From NCBI GenBank assembly GCA_030789695.1, contig CM061142.1:284086165-284150164 (forward strand): a stretch of 64,000 nucleotides of DNA. Direction: 5' to 3'. This document shows positions 22,497 to 32,597 of this stretch, piece by piece. The notes beneath the pieces are model-generated. The model was given only the letters and a program-made list of their open reading frames with translations. It was not told the origin of the DNA and ran no database searches. The position numbers and the translations under genes are program-made. Source of the DNA: Scilla litardierei (Eukaryota > Streptophyta > Magnoliopsida > Asparagales > Asparagaceae). Position 1 is the stretch's first letter. The number at the start of each line of letters is the position of its first letter.

Positions 22497-25232
22497 TCAA
22501 ATTTTCCTGGGAGAACGCTTGGATTCGGAAGTTACGGCGGCGTGTTCTCCCTCGGTGGTCTCCCGTCTCGAATAGTGTTGGGGGGGCTCCCCCAAGCTAG
22601 CATTTGCTCCGGTCCTCGGTTTCACCGGTGACGCCGATTTCCGTATCGGCGGGGCTTTCTTCGGAGACTTCAATTTCGAGAGCTTGCAGAGCTCTCGAAT
22701 CCTTGCGACATCAGCGTCGCCTTCATCAATCTCAGCGGAGAAGTTAGGGGATTCATTTTTCTTCTCATCTTGGCCTAAATCCGGGCCTTCCTCGAAATCT
22801 TCATCGAATAGAGCGCCAATCGAGTGGGGGATCGCCTCTTCAATTACCTCGTCAAGGAGGTCCATGTAGTCAAGCTCCTCGTGGTAAGGCATGTGTTTCA
22901 TAGCCTTAGGAATGTGAAGCTCCACCTCGATGTTTCCGACGTTCAAAGTTAGGGTGCCTTCTCGCACGTCGACAATGACTCCGGCGGTGGCGAGGAACGG
23001 GCGTCCAAGTATCAATGACGTATCTCCCTCCTCCTTAACGTCCATGATCACGAAGTCACATGGCAAGCATATTCCCCCCGGGACTTGTAGCGGGATGTCC
23101 TCGGCGATTCCTACCGGCCTTGTTATCCGTCCATCGGCTAATTGTATCCGCATGTCGGTAGGTTTCAACTTCGTCCCGGTGTTTAGCCTTAAGAACATGG
23201 AGAGAGGCATGCGGCTTACACTAGCCCCTAAATCCACCAACGCCTTTTGTAGAGGGACGCCGCCCAAGGTGCAAGGAATTCGAAAAATCCCCGGATCTTT
23301 GAATTTGGCCGGCTCCTTCTCTCTCTTGGTGAACCAAGAGCCCTCCTCGGCTAGCATAATTTTCTCCTTCCTCTTTCTCCCCGAAATCAAATCCTTTAAA
23401 AATTTAGCATATGTGGGGATTTCCACGATGGCGTCGGGGAAGGGGATGTTGAGGCTAACCCCTCTCAGATACTCGAGAAACTTTGCTAGCCTTTTCTCCA
23501 TTTTCGCTCTAGCGAGCCTTTGGGGGAATGAGACCGGTGGCATGAAGCGCCTCTCCTTAATCAATTGCTCCGCTCTAGATTTCTCCTTTTCTTGCGGCTC
23601 TTTTTCCTTCTCAACTTCAACTACTGGCTCAATTGGCTCCAAACTTTCCTCCACGGGCTCCTCGGTAGGAATCATGGCGGGGGTGGTATCCTTCCTGCCT
23701 CTAGTAGTAACGGCAACCACGGCATTAATGTGGCCGGTGTTGCCCCGTGGGTTTTGCTCGGGTTGCGCCGGCAATTGTTGAGTGTTTCGATTGAGCAACG
23801 CCAATTGCTCCGATATTTGAGCCACAACGGTTGTAAGGGAGTCTTGCCCCGCCTTCAAGGAAGCATTGACCTTCTTTTGTTCGACCATAAACTCCTCCAC
23901 TCTAGCTTCGAAGTCGGATCGTTGTTGAGCTTGTGGAGGGTTTTGATTTTGATTTCTCCACCCTTGATTGTATCCGGGCGGCCTATAAGGTGGAACTTGT
24001 TGCTTCGGTTGAAAATTTTGTTGTGGAGGCCCCCTCGGCGGATAGTGTTGTTGTTGGGGTGGTGGTGGTGGTCGAGCTTGTTGAGGTGGTTGTTGTGGCG
24101 GGTTCAAAGCTCCTTCATTGTTGGCGTAAGAGAAACCGGGATGATTTCTTGTGGCCGGATTGGCCCAATACCCTTGGTTCCACGCGACATATTGTACTTG
24201 CTCCAAGGATCTTTCTCCTTGCTCTCCTCCCAAATACATGGCTTGAGATTGGTCTTGCCAATCACACATTTGGTTCGTTGGTACGGAGGTGGAAGGGGTT
24301 CCTTGGGGCTCCGTGATAAACTTCTCCAGTCTCTCCACTACCTTGTGGAGAGAATCAAACTTGCTTGTAAGCTCCACTACGGCCTTCGCCTCGTAGATAC
24401 TAGTTGGCTTCAAGGAGGACGTAGAGTGTCCTCGCTCATCGCCCCATTGTTGATTGTTTGAGGCCATCTCCTCAATTAGGGCCGTAGCGTCTTCGGGAGT
24501 CTTTGATAAGATAGCACCATTCGCCGCGGCATCAATAATTTGTTTGGTCCCCGGTTGGAGACCATTGTAGAAGCTATGAACTAGCTCCCAATCTTCAATG
24601 CTATGGTGCGGGCATTGATGCTGCAGATCTTTAAAGCGCTTCCAAGCCTCATAGAGCGTCTCTTAGGGTCCTTGCTTGAAGGACATAAGAGCGCTCCGAA
24701 TCTTCACCGTCTTGGAGGGCGGATAGAACTTGTCAATGAATGCACTCGCCAACTCGTCCCAAGTGGTAAAGACTCCCTCAGCTTGCGTCCTCAACCAATA
24801 GAGTGCCTTGTCTTTTAGCGTGAAGGGGAAGAGACGCAGTCTGATGGCATCGATAGAGACCCCCGTCATCTGAAATGTGGCGAACTTCGACAAGAATAAC
24901 TGGATGTGGTAGTGGGGATTTTCATGGGCATTCCCATGAAATGGATCCTGCTGCATCAGAACCACTAGCCCAGTCTTCAGCTCAAAGTTCTTGTCAGCCG
25001 CCAACTCCGGCATGGCAATGGATGAGGTCATAGAAGAGGTCTTAGGCCGGAGCCTATCGCGAATAGAAATTATCCTCGCCATTCTTGCCGCTAATTGGTC
25101 CGCAGTTTCCGGGTTGGTCATAAACCTCCCTTCCGGATCTTGTCTCCTCTCTGCTCTGATTCTCCGCACAGTACGTTCAATCTCGGGATCAAATAATATA
25201 CCTTCAGGGTCCGTAGTGGATCTCGTGTACAT
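22497..25232 (-). pseudogene. A1 gag-protease polyprotein, one in-frame stop
   Basis: From ATG 25232, 115 bases after the primer site, the frame encodes a gag (EPEIERTVRR-like start, then FPFTLKDKALYWLRTQAEGV and WDELASAFIDKFYP of the retrotransposon gag family). A TAA at 24665-24663 interrupts it; the same frame continues (ETLYEAWKRFKDLQHQCPHH) to ATG 24467 and on to 22497. The later part has a Pro/Gln-rich linker (about 24110-23930). The aspartic protease has ALVDLGASVSRMP at about 23244-23215, with Asp-Leu-Gly rather than Asp-Thr/Ser-Gly, as is usual for Athila, and ILGRPFLATAGVIVD. After the protease comes a short acidic and basic tail and a stop. No RT follows. Gag would form particles and the protease would process gag; enzymes for copying must come from elsewhere. 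Confidence 0.85.
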
Positions 25233-25347
25233 GCACAGGAGAACAAAGTTTCAAATAAGTGATTAGCACAATGGAAGGGTTGGGTAAAAATAAAGCAATA
25301 AAATAAAAAGAAAGAAATAGCTAGGGTGGTAAGATCAAACGCAATCG

Positions 25348-25367
25348 CCTCCCCGGCAATGGCGCCA
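25348..25367 (-). promoter_or_regulatory. A1 primer-binding site, tRNA-Asp type
   Basis: TGGCGCCATTGCCGGGGAGG on the minus strand, six bases after the LTR end. It complements the 3' end of plant tRNA-Asp(GTC) with a single difference over the first 18 bases; A2 has the same type of site. Confidence 0.85.
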
Positions 25368-25373
25368 AAAACT

Positions 25374-27190
25374 TGATCGCTCCAGAATGTAACCCAAAGA
25401 ACGGTTGTAGTTTTACCGCAAGCGCACGGTATAGCGGCGAGTGGGTTATCGAACACAGGGAGGACGAATGACCGTGCTTGTTCCAATCAACCTGGCTATT
25501 AAGAAGAGAGAAATTTGCCTTTGGCGATCCTGTCACAATCGTCAGACAAAGTACGGAAATATCAAATCAAATAAAGAACGTCTAGGGAATGGGGAATTCC
25601 CGCTACTCACCGTATTTCGTAAATGTGGTTCATTGGTATCAAAATTGCTAGAATAAAATTTTGGATGAACTAGTCGCAACTGAATGTAATACCCAGCTCA
25701 CGCTCTCGCGCTGTTACCGGTCTATAGCTATCCTAGGTTCGGGTCCAATCTCTTGCAAACCCTAGCCTAGGGAAGCTAGCATTAGGATCGACATCATCGT
25801 TCAATCGCGCCCCGAGCCCACTCTCGTGCAAACTCGGGCCACGACCTAGGTTGGGATAGTTCCTACCCGTCCAATCTCTTGCAAACGGGTATCGGCACCG
25901 AATTGCAGCCGGAAACCTTAGTATCGGTCCAATCTCTTGCAAGCCGATACTACGGAAATTCGATTCCAACCCAATTCGGATTTCTAGGGTTTCCTATCGA
26001 ATTGGGATCCAATCTCTTGCAAATCCCAATTGATATGAACTCCTGGCCATCCGTAATAAATCGATCCCAAACTAACCCTAATAGCAATTCTAGCAAAATT
26101 TCTACCAATTCATCGCAAATTTGAAATTGGGCTCGTAGGGTTCATCCCCACGCCCCAAGACGTGGAGACTACTCACAATTCATAGCACAAACACAAAAAT
26201 AATCAATGGAATTAACAAGAGAATTCATCACAAATTTGAGATAAGCAATAAAAATAGAATTTTTAGAGGAGAGAGACACAAACCAATGGAGTTCTTCAAA
26301 ACAATCCAACAAAAATCAACTTTTGTCTCCTCTCCAATCACAAGAATAAAGCTAAAAAGTTAATCTAAAAGGCTGCAAAAATCTAAGAGAAAAGCTCTCC
26401 AAACTAGGGTAAAAACAGGGGTTAAATACCCCCCAAAATCGTCCAAAAAACTGTGACAAAAATGCCCCTGCGCAGCCTGAAATCCGTAATTTTCGCTACA
26501 GGCAGCGCGTCGCACTCGGCTGAGTGACAAAAGTCGCTCGGCCGAGTGAGAAACCCTGTAAATTTTCAGTAAGTCTGGGTCTTCGGGGGTCTTCACTTCG
26601 GGAGTCGCTCGGCCGAGTGAGTTGTCGTCACTCGGCCGATGGCTTCTTGGTACTCGGGCGGTCGGCATTTCGTCACTCGGCCGAGTGGGTCTTCTGAAGC
26701 TTAGGCAGACGAAAAACAGTAAGTTGGCGATTTTTGACATGCGTCGTCTGGGTGCCACTCGGGCGGACGGGATCTCGTCACTCGACCGATGTGGCTTCCG
26801 ATGCTCGGCCGAGTACACATATGAAACGTATCTGATCTGGTCGGCCGAGTGGTGTCTCGCTGGTCGGCCGAGTGAGTCCTTCACTCGGCCGAGTGGGACA
26901 CCAAAAATGCCCAAACAGCTTGTTTTGGCCTCCTCGTCGCTCCTGCGACGTCCTTTCTTCTTCCGCTCCTCTCCAACAGCAAAATACCCCTCGGGGAGGT
27001 CATCGGTGACACTCTGGGGTAGGCGTATCTCGAGATCACTCCAAATCGCTTCAAATCGCCTGAAATTCGATAAAAACAAGAAATCGTGAAAAGCATCGCA
27101 ATATCGTCGATATATCGTGAAGAACATGATTTGAGCGATCTAAATGGCATGCAAACATGCGGGAAAAAAGTGTAAAATGAGGAGTGATCA
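25374..27190 (-). repeat. A1 5' LTR (complete, 1817 bp)
   Basis: Minus-strand reading starts TGATCACTCC at 27190 and ends GGAGCGATCA at 25374. Order on the element strand: the palindrome cluster (about 26895-26513), a TATTTAAC box near 26424, then a leader of about 1 kb containing the hairpin array (26031-25732), then the primer site. Long frames such as 26360-27127 are created by the repeated palindromes and are not genes. Confidence 0.92.
25732..26031 (-). other. Array of five hairpins with one conserved loop in the A1 leader
   Basis: The word CCAATCTCTTGCAA (minus strand TTGCAAGAGATTGG) occurs at 25745, 25871, 25929 and 26009, and a variant CCACTCTCGTGCAA near 25818. Each is bracketed by a different but complementary pair: GGGT/ACCC with outer CCTAGG/CCTAGG (25732-25771); CCCGAG/CTCGGG (25811-25838); TACCCGT/ACGGGTA (25864-25891); TAGTATCGG/CCGATACTA (25919-25952); AATTGGGAT/ATCCCAATT (26000-26031). 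The stems share no sequence, the loops do. This pattern indicates selected RNA (or DNA) structure. The array is in the predicted transcribed leader. Confidence 0.8.
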
Positions 27191-29258
27191 ACTATTTAGC
27201 ACCTCAAGTTTGATGACGACAAACACATATGAACTATTTAATGTGTGTGTTATGTGCTTGCAGGAGTGGTGAGGATGTAATTCTTCAAAGTGATGACTAA
27301 GTCAAAAGATGGAGGAATTTGCTATACACATAGCACATTTGACTTGGTCAAACGTGGGATGAGATGGAGAGAATCTCATGGGATGGATTCATATCAATTA
27401 ATGGAGTCAAACCAATCAATTTGAGATGAGACCAAATCCTACCTCAATCCTATTCAAATTGCAATCCCAATACATCCTCTATTAAAAAGTCCAAATTCCT
27501 AACCCGTAGGGATTCTCCATTGCCCGACTCCTACCCTAGTTGGGACTCCCTCATGCCGCAACCAAAACCCGAGGGAGACCTATTTAAACCATCATCCTAA
27601 AGGAGTCTAAGGTGGTCGGCCATTAATAATCTCCCCCTTACAAATTGCGCCATACCAACAGAATTCAAGCAATCCGCAATTTCCTATATTCCCAATCTCT
27701 TGTAGCCGAAAATTTAAACTGAAATCATTCAATAGGCGCAAGCATCGTCAAGAGGAGGAGAGCCGCAAGTTTTGACTAGGGGATCCCAAGTTCCAAGAGC
27801 CTATATTCTTTAATCTCTTTCATCGCTCTTGCTTTTGCAGGCTACTAAAAAGAAGGCACCAGGACAAAAAAAAGCAAGTCAAGAAGAAATTTGGCCGGCC
27901 ATTACACAGGGAAGAAAGAGAAAGTTAACTTTAATCCCACTTTACTTTTTCCTTTTTGTACTCATGTGTTTGGTTTTTGCAGGGGACGAATTCACAAGAT
28001 CCGAACATCTCTCCCTCAAAAATTGGGATGCGGCTGTAAAGGAAAAGTAAAGGGCGGCTCCATCAACTAATTGGAGAGAGAAAGGGATCATACTCATTGT
28101 TACATCTTTGTGCCCTTATAATTAAGTGTGGAAAGTTAGTGGGAGATAGAAACTGATGCATATCCAGCAAGAGAGTTAGTCCCTTTTTAATTGTTAATTT
28201 AAAGATTAAGTTCTTTTCTTGCTTTCTTGTTTCGGTTCTTATGTGCAGGTGAAACAAAGCTAAACGCAAATTAGTGGAAGCCCTACAAGCACAAAAGTAA
28301 TTGGTGTGCAGACAAAAACAATTGGAAGAGAAAAGGCTTGCAACCATCAAGTTACCCATCCACGGCCTGACACACGAATTTCTCCAAGCCCAACAAACGC
28401 AAAGAAGATTGCTCCCACAGCCGCAAGCTTCTTTAGGGGACAAATTTTCAAGAGCCGAACTATTTGACTTCAACCCTCAATTGAATATTCATTTCCGCAA
28501 GTTTTTAAACATCCTAAACTTCATCTTTTCTTGTAGGCCATCAAGGAGAAAGGGGCCACATTTGTTGACTTCATGTGCCATGCCATGCCGCAAGTTTGAA
28601 ACTCCATGTGACATGCCATGCCGCAACCTTGAAGGATCATCATCACCATTGGGGGAATAGCTGAAAGAGAGGAGACATGCCGCAAATTTCAGAGAGTTCG
28701 TTGACACATTATTCAGTTGCTGAGGAGATGAGAGACGTGACGACTACATCTTGCCAGACGAGAGCTACCCCGTGCTGATTGACGGAGACGATGACGGCTA
28801 CACAAAACTGAGATTTCTAAACTATTATTATTATTTTTGTGTAGTATTGTTTGATCTCCATAGGGAAAACTTTATCGCATTATTTATGACTTTTGGGGTC
28901 TTGTCTAGTGGGTGCTAGACAAGAGAGACTTGGCTAGTTGAGACTAGTCAAGTGAGAGATTATACTAGGATTAGTTTCGTTGGGCACTTTGGCGAGTGCA
29001 GGTACTGAGAGCCAGGTGAGTGTAGAGCGGGTGCTCTAGCTACAGGTTGTACCAGGTAACATTATTAATATAGTATTTTCTTTCGGGGCTGGATGTAGGT
29101 CGTGGGTGTGACCGAACCAGGGTAAATCTGATGTGCATCTGTGATTGCTTATTGTTTACCCTGTATGTGATTATAACTGCGTGTGATTTCTCGTGGGTTG
29201 AATGAGAATTTTCATAAACCTATTCACCCCCCCTCTAGGCTTAGATCCAGATCCAACA
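27191..29258 (+). repeat. Copia-1 5' LTR (5'-truncated)
   Basis: Aligns with 32598-34601 but lacks the initial TGTTGGATGCAACAAT; the A1 terminus TGATCA abuts it at 27190. Ends AGATCCAACA at 29258. Contains a TATTTAAA box at about 27581. Short frames within it are not supported as genes. Confidence 0.85.
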
Positions 29259-29260
29259 AG

Positions 29261-29272
29261 TGGTATCAGAGC
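29261..29272 (+). promoter_or_regulatory. Copia-1 primer-binding site, initiator tRNA-Met
   Basis: TGGTATCAGAGC two bases after the LTR end, the standard copia primer site complementary to the 3' end of initiator tRNA-Met. Confidence 0.95.
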
Positions 29273-29294
29273 AGGTTATATGATCTAGCCTAGA

Positions 29295-31220
29295 CATGAC
29301 CATGAATTCTATTGATTGTGCTTTTACTGAGGGTCAGTCCATATCACGTCCCCCGAAATTTAACGTTGTAGATTATGCCTATTGGACATCTAGAATGAAA
29401 ATCTACTTAGCATATGTTGATAATAATGTATGAAATATTGTTGAAAAAGGTTACAGTCCTCCCATGATTAAAATTGAAAATACTGAAATATTGAGACCTA
29501 AAGATAAATGGGATGACAATGATAAAAAATGATTTTTCCTTGAATAATAGAGCCATGACTGCGCTTATTTGTTCTTTAGATAAATCTGAATTCAATAGTA
29601 TCTCACATTGTTTAACTGCACATGAAATATGACATACGTTAGAGGTGACGCATGAGGGAACGTCACATGTGAAGGAGTTTAGACTTGCCTTACTGAGCAC
29701 AGAGTACGAGAGCTTTCGCATGCTTCCATCAGAATCCATTTCAGCTTCACTGACATTGTCAACAAGTCTAGCTCCCTCAGTAAGCCATATTCTAGCCATG
29801 AACAAGTAAGGAAAATCTTGAGGACGCTGCTAAGCTTGTTTCGGCCTAAAGTCACTGCCATTCAAGAATTAAAAGATCTATCACAGATGAGAGTGGAGGA
29901 CTTGATAGGTAATTTAATGTCACACGAGCTTGAGCTGCCGAGTATAGAGGCTAGAGAGAAACCAGAGTTCAAGGAACCAAAACCACTAGCTCTTCAAGCT
30001 AGCGAAGAGGACGATGATGACGAGGAGATAGGGCTGATGGTCAGAAATTTCAGGAAATTTCAGGAAATACGTCAGGACTCCTTGTGGAAGAGCAGAAATG
30101 CAAAACAGGTTTAATCGTTCTAATAACTTTAATTCTGCCAAAAATCATCTGAGCAGACTGCTACTGATTGTGTTACATGTTTTAAATGCAACAGGAAGGG
30201 ACACTATATGAAGCATTGCACACAAGAAACGGCTAATGTCGCAAAGAAGAAAGGAAAAGCTGTGGTACGAACATGGGACATGGATAGCGAAGATGAGATT
30301 GAGGAAACTTCTCACACCTCACTCTGCTTTAGGGAAAAAACGATGAGGTAACATCTTGCACTAAAAGAGTTGATCTTCTGAATTTATGTAAAGAAATGCA
30401 AGCTGAAATTGATAGGCAACAATGTACTATTAATGATATGCAAGATGAAATTGACAACCTAGAATCTACTATAGAAAAACGTGAATCCACATTAGAAGTT
30501 TTTTAAAATTCTAACGATGAACTACAACAAGAAAATTGCGACATGTTCCATGAAACAAATAAATTGAAAGAAGAACTTGTTGCTTGTAATTCTATCATTG
30601 CTTTGTTGGAAAAAGAGAATTCTAGGTTGCAGAAAAAAGCTGAATGTCTTATTTGTTCTACCTTGTTAAAAGAAAATATCATGTATAAACAATATTTAAT
30701 TAAGCTTAAAACTGAAAGTGAATACATGATTAGAGAGCTTAATGAAAAGATGAGCATGCTAAATAACGAGCTTAAAAGAAAAACAGTTGAATTTGAAAAG
30801 AAGGAAGAAGAAAATAAGAAAGCTTTTATAAGTAAATGCACATTGATTGTGAATGAAAATGCGCTATTAAAATCTAAAGTAATTAGTCTAGAACTTTCAT
30901 TAAGAAAGTTTTCAATTGGTAAACATTCATTGGATACTTTACTTGAAAATCAATTATATGACAATAATAGACGAGGTCTTGGATTTGGTTTGAAAAATGT
31001 TGAAAATGCAAAATTTAAGAAAATTCACAATGTGCCTACTATTGTCAAAAATATGTGTGTAAAGTGCTTTACTTGTGATAGTGTTGGTTATACATCTTAT
31101 AGTTGCAAGTTTAGGAACACGAAAATAAAGTTTAAACAAGTGTGTGGTCCTAAAACTTTCATGGCTAACATGAGTGGACCTTGTTGGATTCCAAGGTCAC
31201 ACATAGCATCTACCGTGTAG
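29295..31220 (+). pseudogene. Copia-1 gag with coiled-coil extension, multiply interrupted
   Basis: From ATG 29295 the gag starts normally (SIDCAFTEGQSISRPPKFNV, DYAYWTSRMKIYLAYVD). It then has TGA at 29431 where a Trp codon is expected, further stops near 29530, and frame changes to about 29818. A clean stretch covers 29818-30114 (AIQELKDLSQMRVEDLIGNL). An intact CCHC knuckle (CFKCNRKGHYMKHC) is at 30178-30219. A long Lys/Glu/Leu coiled coil covers 30543-30950, followed by a second Cys-rich stretch and MANMSGPCWIPRSHIAST just before the stop at 31220. The protease that normally follows in copia elements is missing. Gag would package element RNA; this copy cannot make full-length protein. Confidence 0.85.
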
Positions 31221-32584
31221 GTACGATGGAGACTTCGCGAGGAGTTTGGATTGAACGTTTTCATTATATAGCTCCTTAGCCAAATGGCGACGCGAAGGTA
31301 TATCTTCTTCTTTGAAATTAATGCATACCTTCATAGATTTTGCATGCTTGAACTATTTTTTATTTGAGTGCTAGCTTGCTTGATTCTAGTTTGCTTGATT
31401 CATTTTATATAAATAATCAAAAAAATTGAAAAAGACAAAAAAGAAAAAGAAAATTGGTTGCTTAATGTATATCCTTTCTCTTGGTATCATTCAAGTAGTA
31501 TTATTGAATGTCATTCATATCCTTGTAGAAATCCTTGTATTATTGTTATAGCTACATGCGCATGTTATAATTCTTAAATAGATATGACATGTTTAATGAA
31601 TTGAATAACTTGATTTCTACACTTACAATTTCACTTCCACTCTTATTGAATATTGGTGCACAATTGTAGATTCTTTTATGAAATGTTGGAAAGTGAATGT
31701 AGGTTGAAAATAACTGATAAATCTAAGGGATATGATGTGTATTTTCTATGGAAAAAAAGTGATCACAAAAGAATTGCATATGAAACAAGAAAATGAAAAA
31801 GAATGAATATTGCTCCGTATGAAAAATAGATACAATTCATGGCAAGTATACTACTCATGAATATCCAACATATGCTATATGGATAATCTTTAGCGTTGGT
31901 GTATTTTACCCGTCAAGCAATGCCACCCCCACATCTAAGAGTCCTTATAGCCTTAGTTTTTTGGGGTGTGTTATCTTGAACCCATTTTAATGAGGTGGGA
32001 AAAATCAATCCTAGTGATATTATGTTTATTGGAAAATGTGGATTGGTTTTGGTTGAATTCTATAAGAGTTTCTCCCTTTGTGCTTCAATTATTTAATCAT
32101 TACACTTACACGATGGTGTAGAAGTCTACGTCACTCATTTCATTGAATTTGAAGTGCTTACTTTAAGAAAAATGACATGCAAGTGTTAGTTGTAATTTAT
32201 AATGCTTTATTTCTGCATCTGACATGAACTAGACTTCGTGTATACGCTTTTGATGATAACAACAGGGGGAGAAAATATGAAGATTTGGTGCATTTGATGC
32301 ATTAATGCTTATACGTGCATAACTGAATATTGGTTTAAGGTGGAGCATTAATGAATAATTGAATACATGAATATGTGAACATATGTTCAAGGGGGAGCAT
32401 GAAAATAGGGGGAGCATGCCATGCTTATTTGTATCACATTAATGTTGCATCATTGCATGCTTGTATGCTTGTACATCAAGTGGTATATTATTTCATACAT
32501 TCTCCTTCACCACACTTCACACACACATCACGATGTATTATCTGAATCATAAGTGCTCAAATCTTGTATTGGTTTGTCATCATC
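31221..32584 (+). other. Conserved non-coding tail of the gag-only copia family
   Basis: No ORF, yet blocks are shared with the corresponding part of Copia-3. TGCCACCCCCACATCTAAGA (31921) matches the Copia-3 minus strand near 47040. TGAAAATAACTGA...AATCTAAGG (31708) matches near 47255. The region just after the gag end (31220-31350) matches about 47760-47640. Occupies the place of pol. Purine-rich GGGGGAG words repeat at 32264, 32392 and 32409. Confidence 0.65.
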
Positions 32585-32597
32585 AAAAGGGGGAGAT
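32585..32597 (+). promoter_or_regulatory. Copia-1 polypurine tract
   Basis: AAAAGGGGGAGAT immediately before the 3' LTR; Copia-3 has the same tract on the opposite strand at 46419-46407. Confidence 0.9.

Larger units (their letters stand above)
16220..27190 (-). mobile_element. A1: Athila-like Ty3/gypsy retrotransposon lacking RT and integrase
   Basis: Two near-identical LTRs (left one cut by the gap) flank an 8.16-kb internal region read on the minus strand: tRNA-Asp primer site (25367-25348), gag-protease (25232-22497), a conserved untranslated box, an Athila-type 3' ORF (21247-19194), a long untranslated tail and a polypurine tract (17231-17214). Reverse transcriptase, RNase H and integrase are absent. 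Between gag-protease and the 3' ORF there are only 1.25 kb without coding sequence, so A1 is non-autonomous by structure. Over about 990 comparable LTR bases I counted roughly ten differences by eye, so the insertion is young. It entered Copia-1 about 16 bases inside its 5' LTR; the far boundary is in the gap. Confidence 0.85.

Noticed and set aside
22930..24461. Plus-strand frames of 283 and 298 codons opposite gag-protease
   Set aside because: Shadow frames of the gag-protease ORF, which has clear gag and protease motifs on the minus strand.
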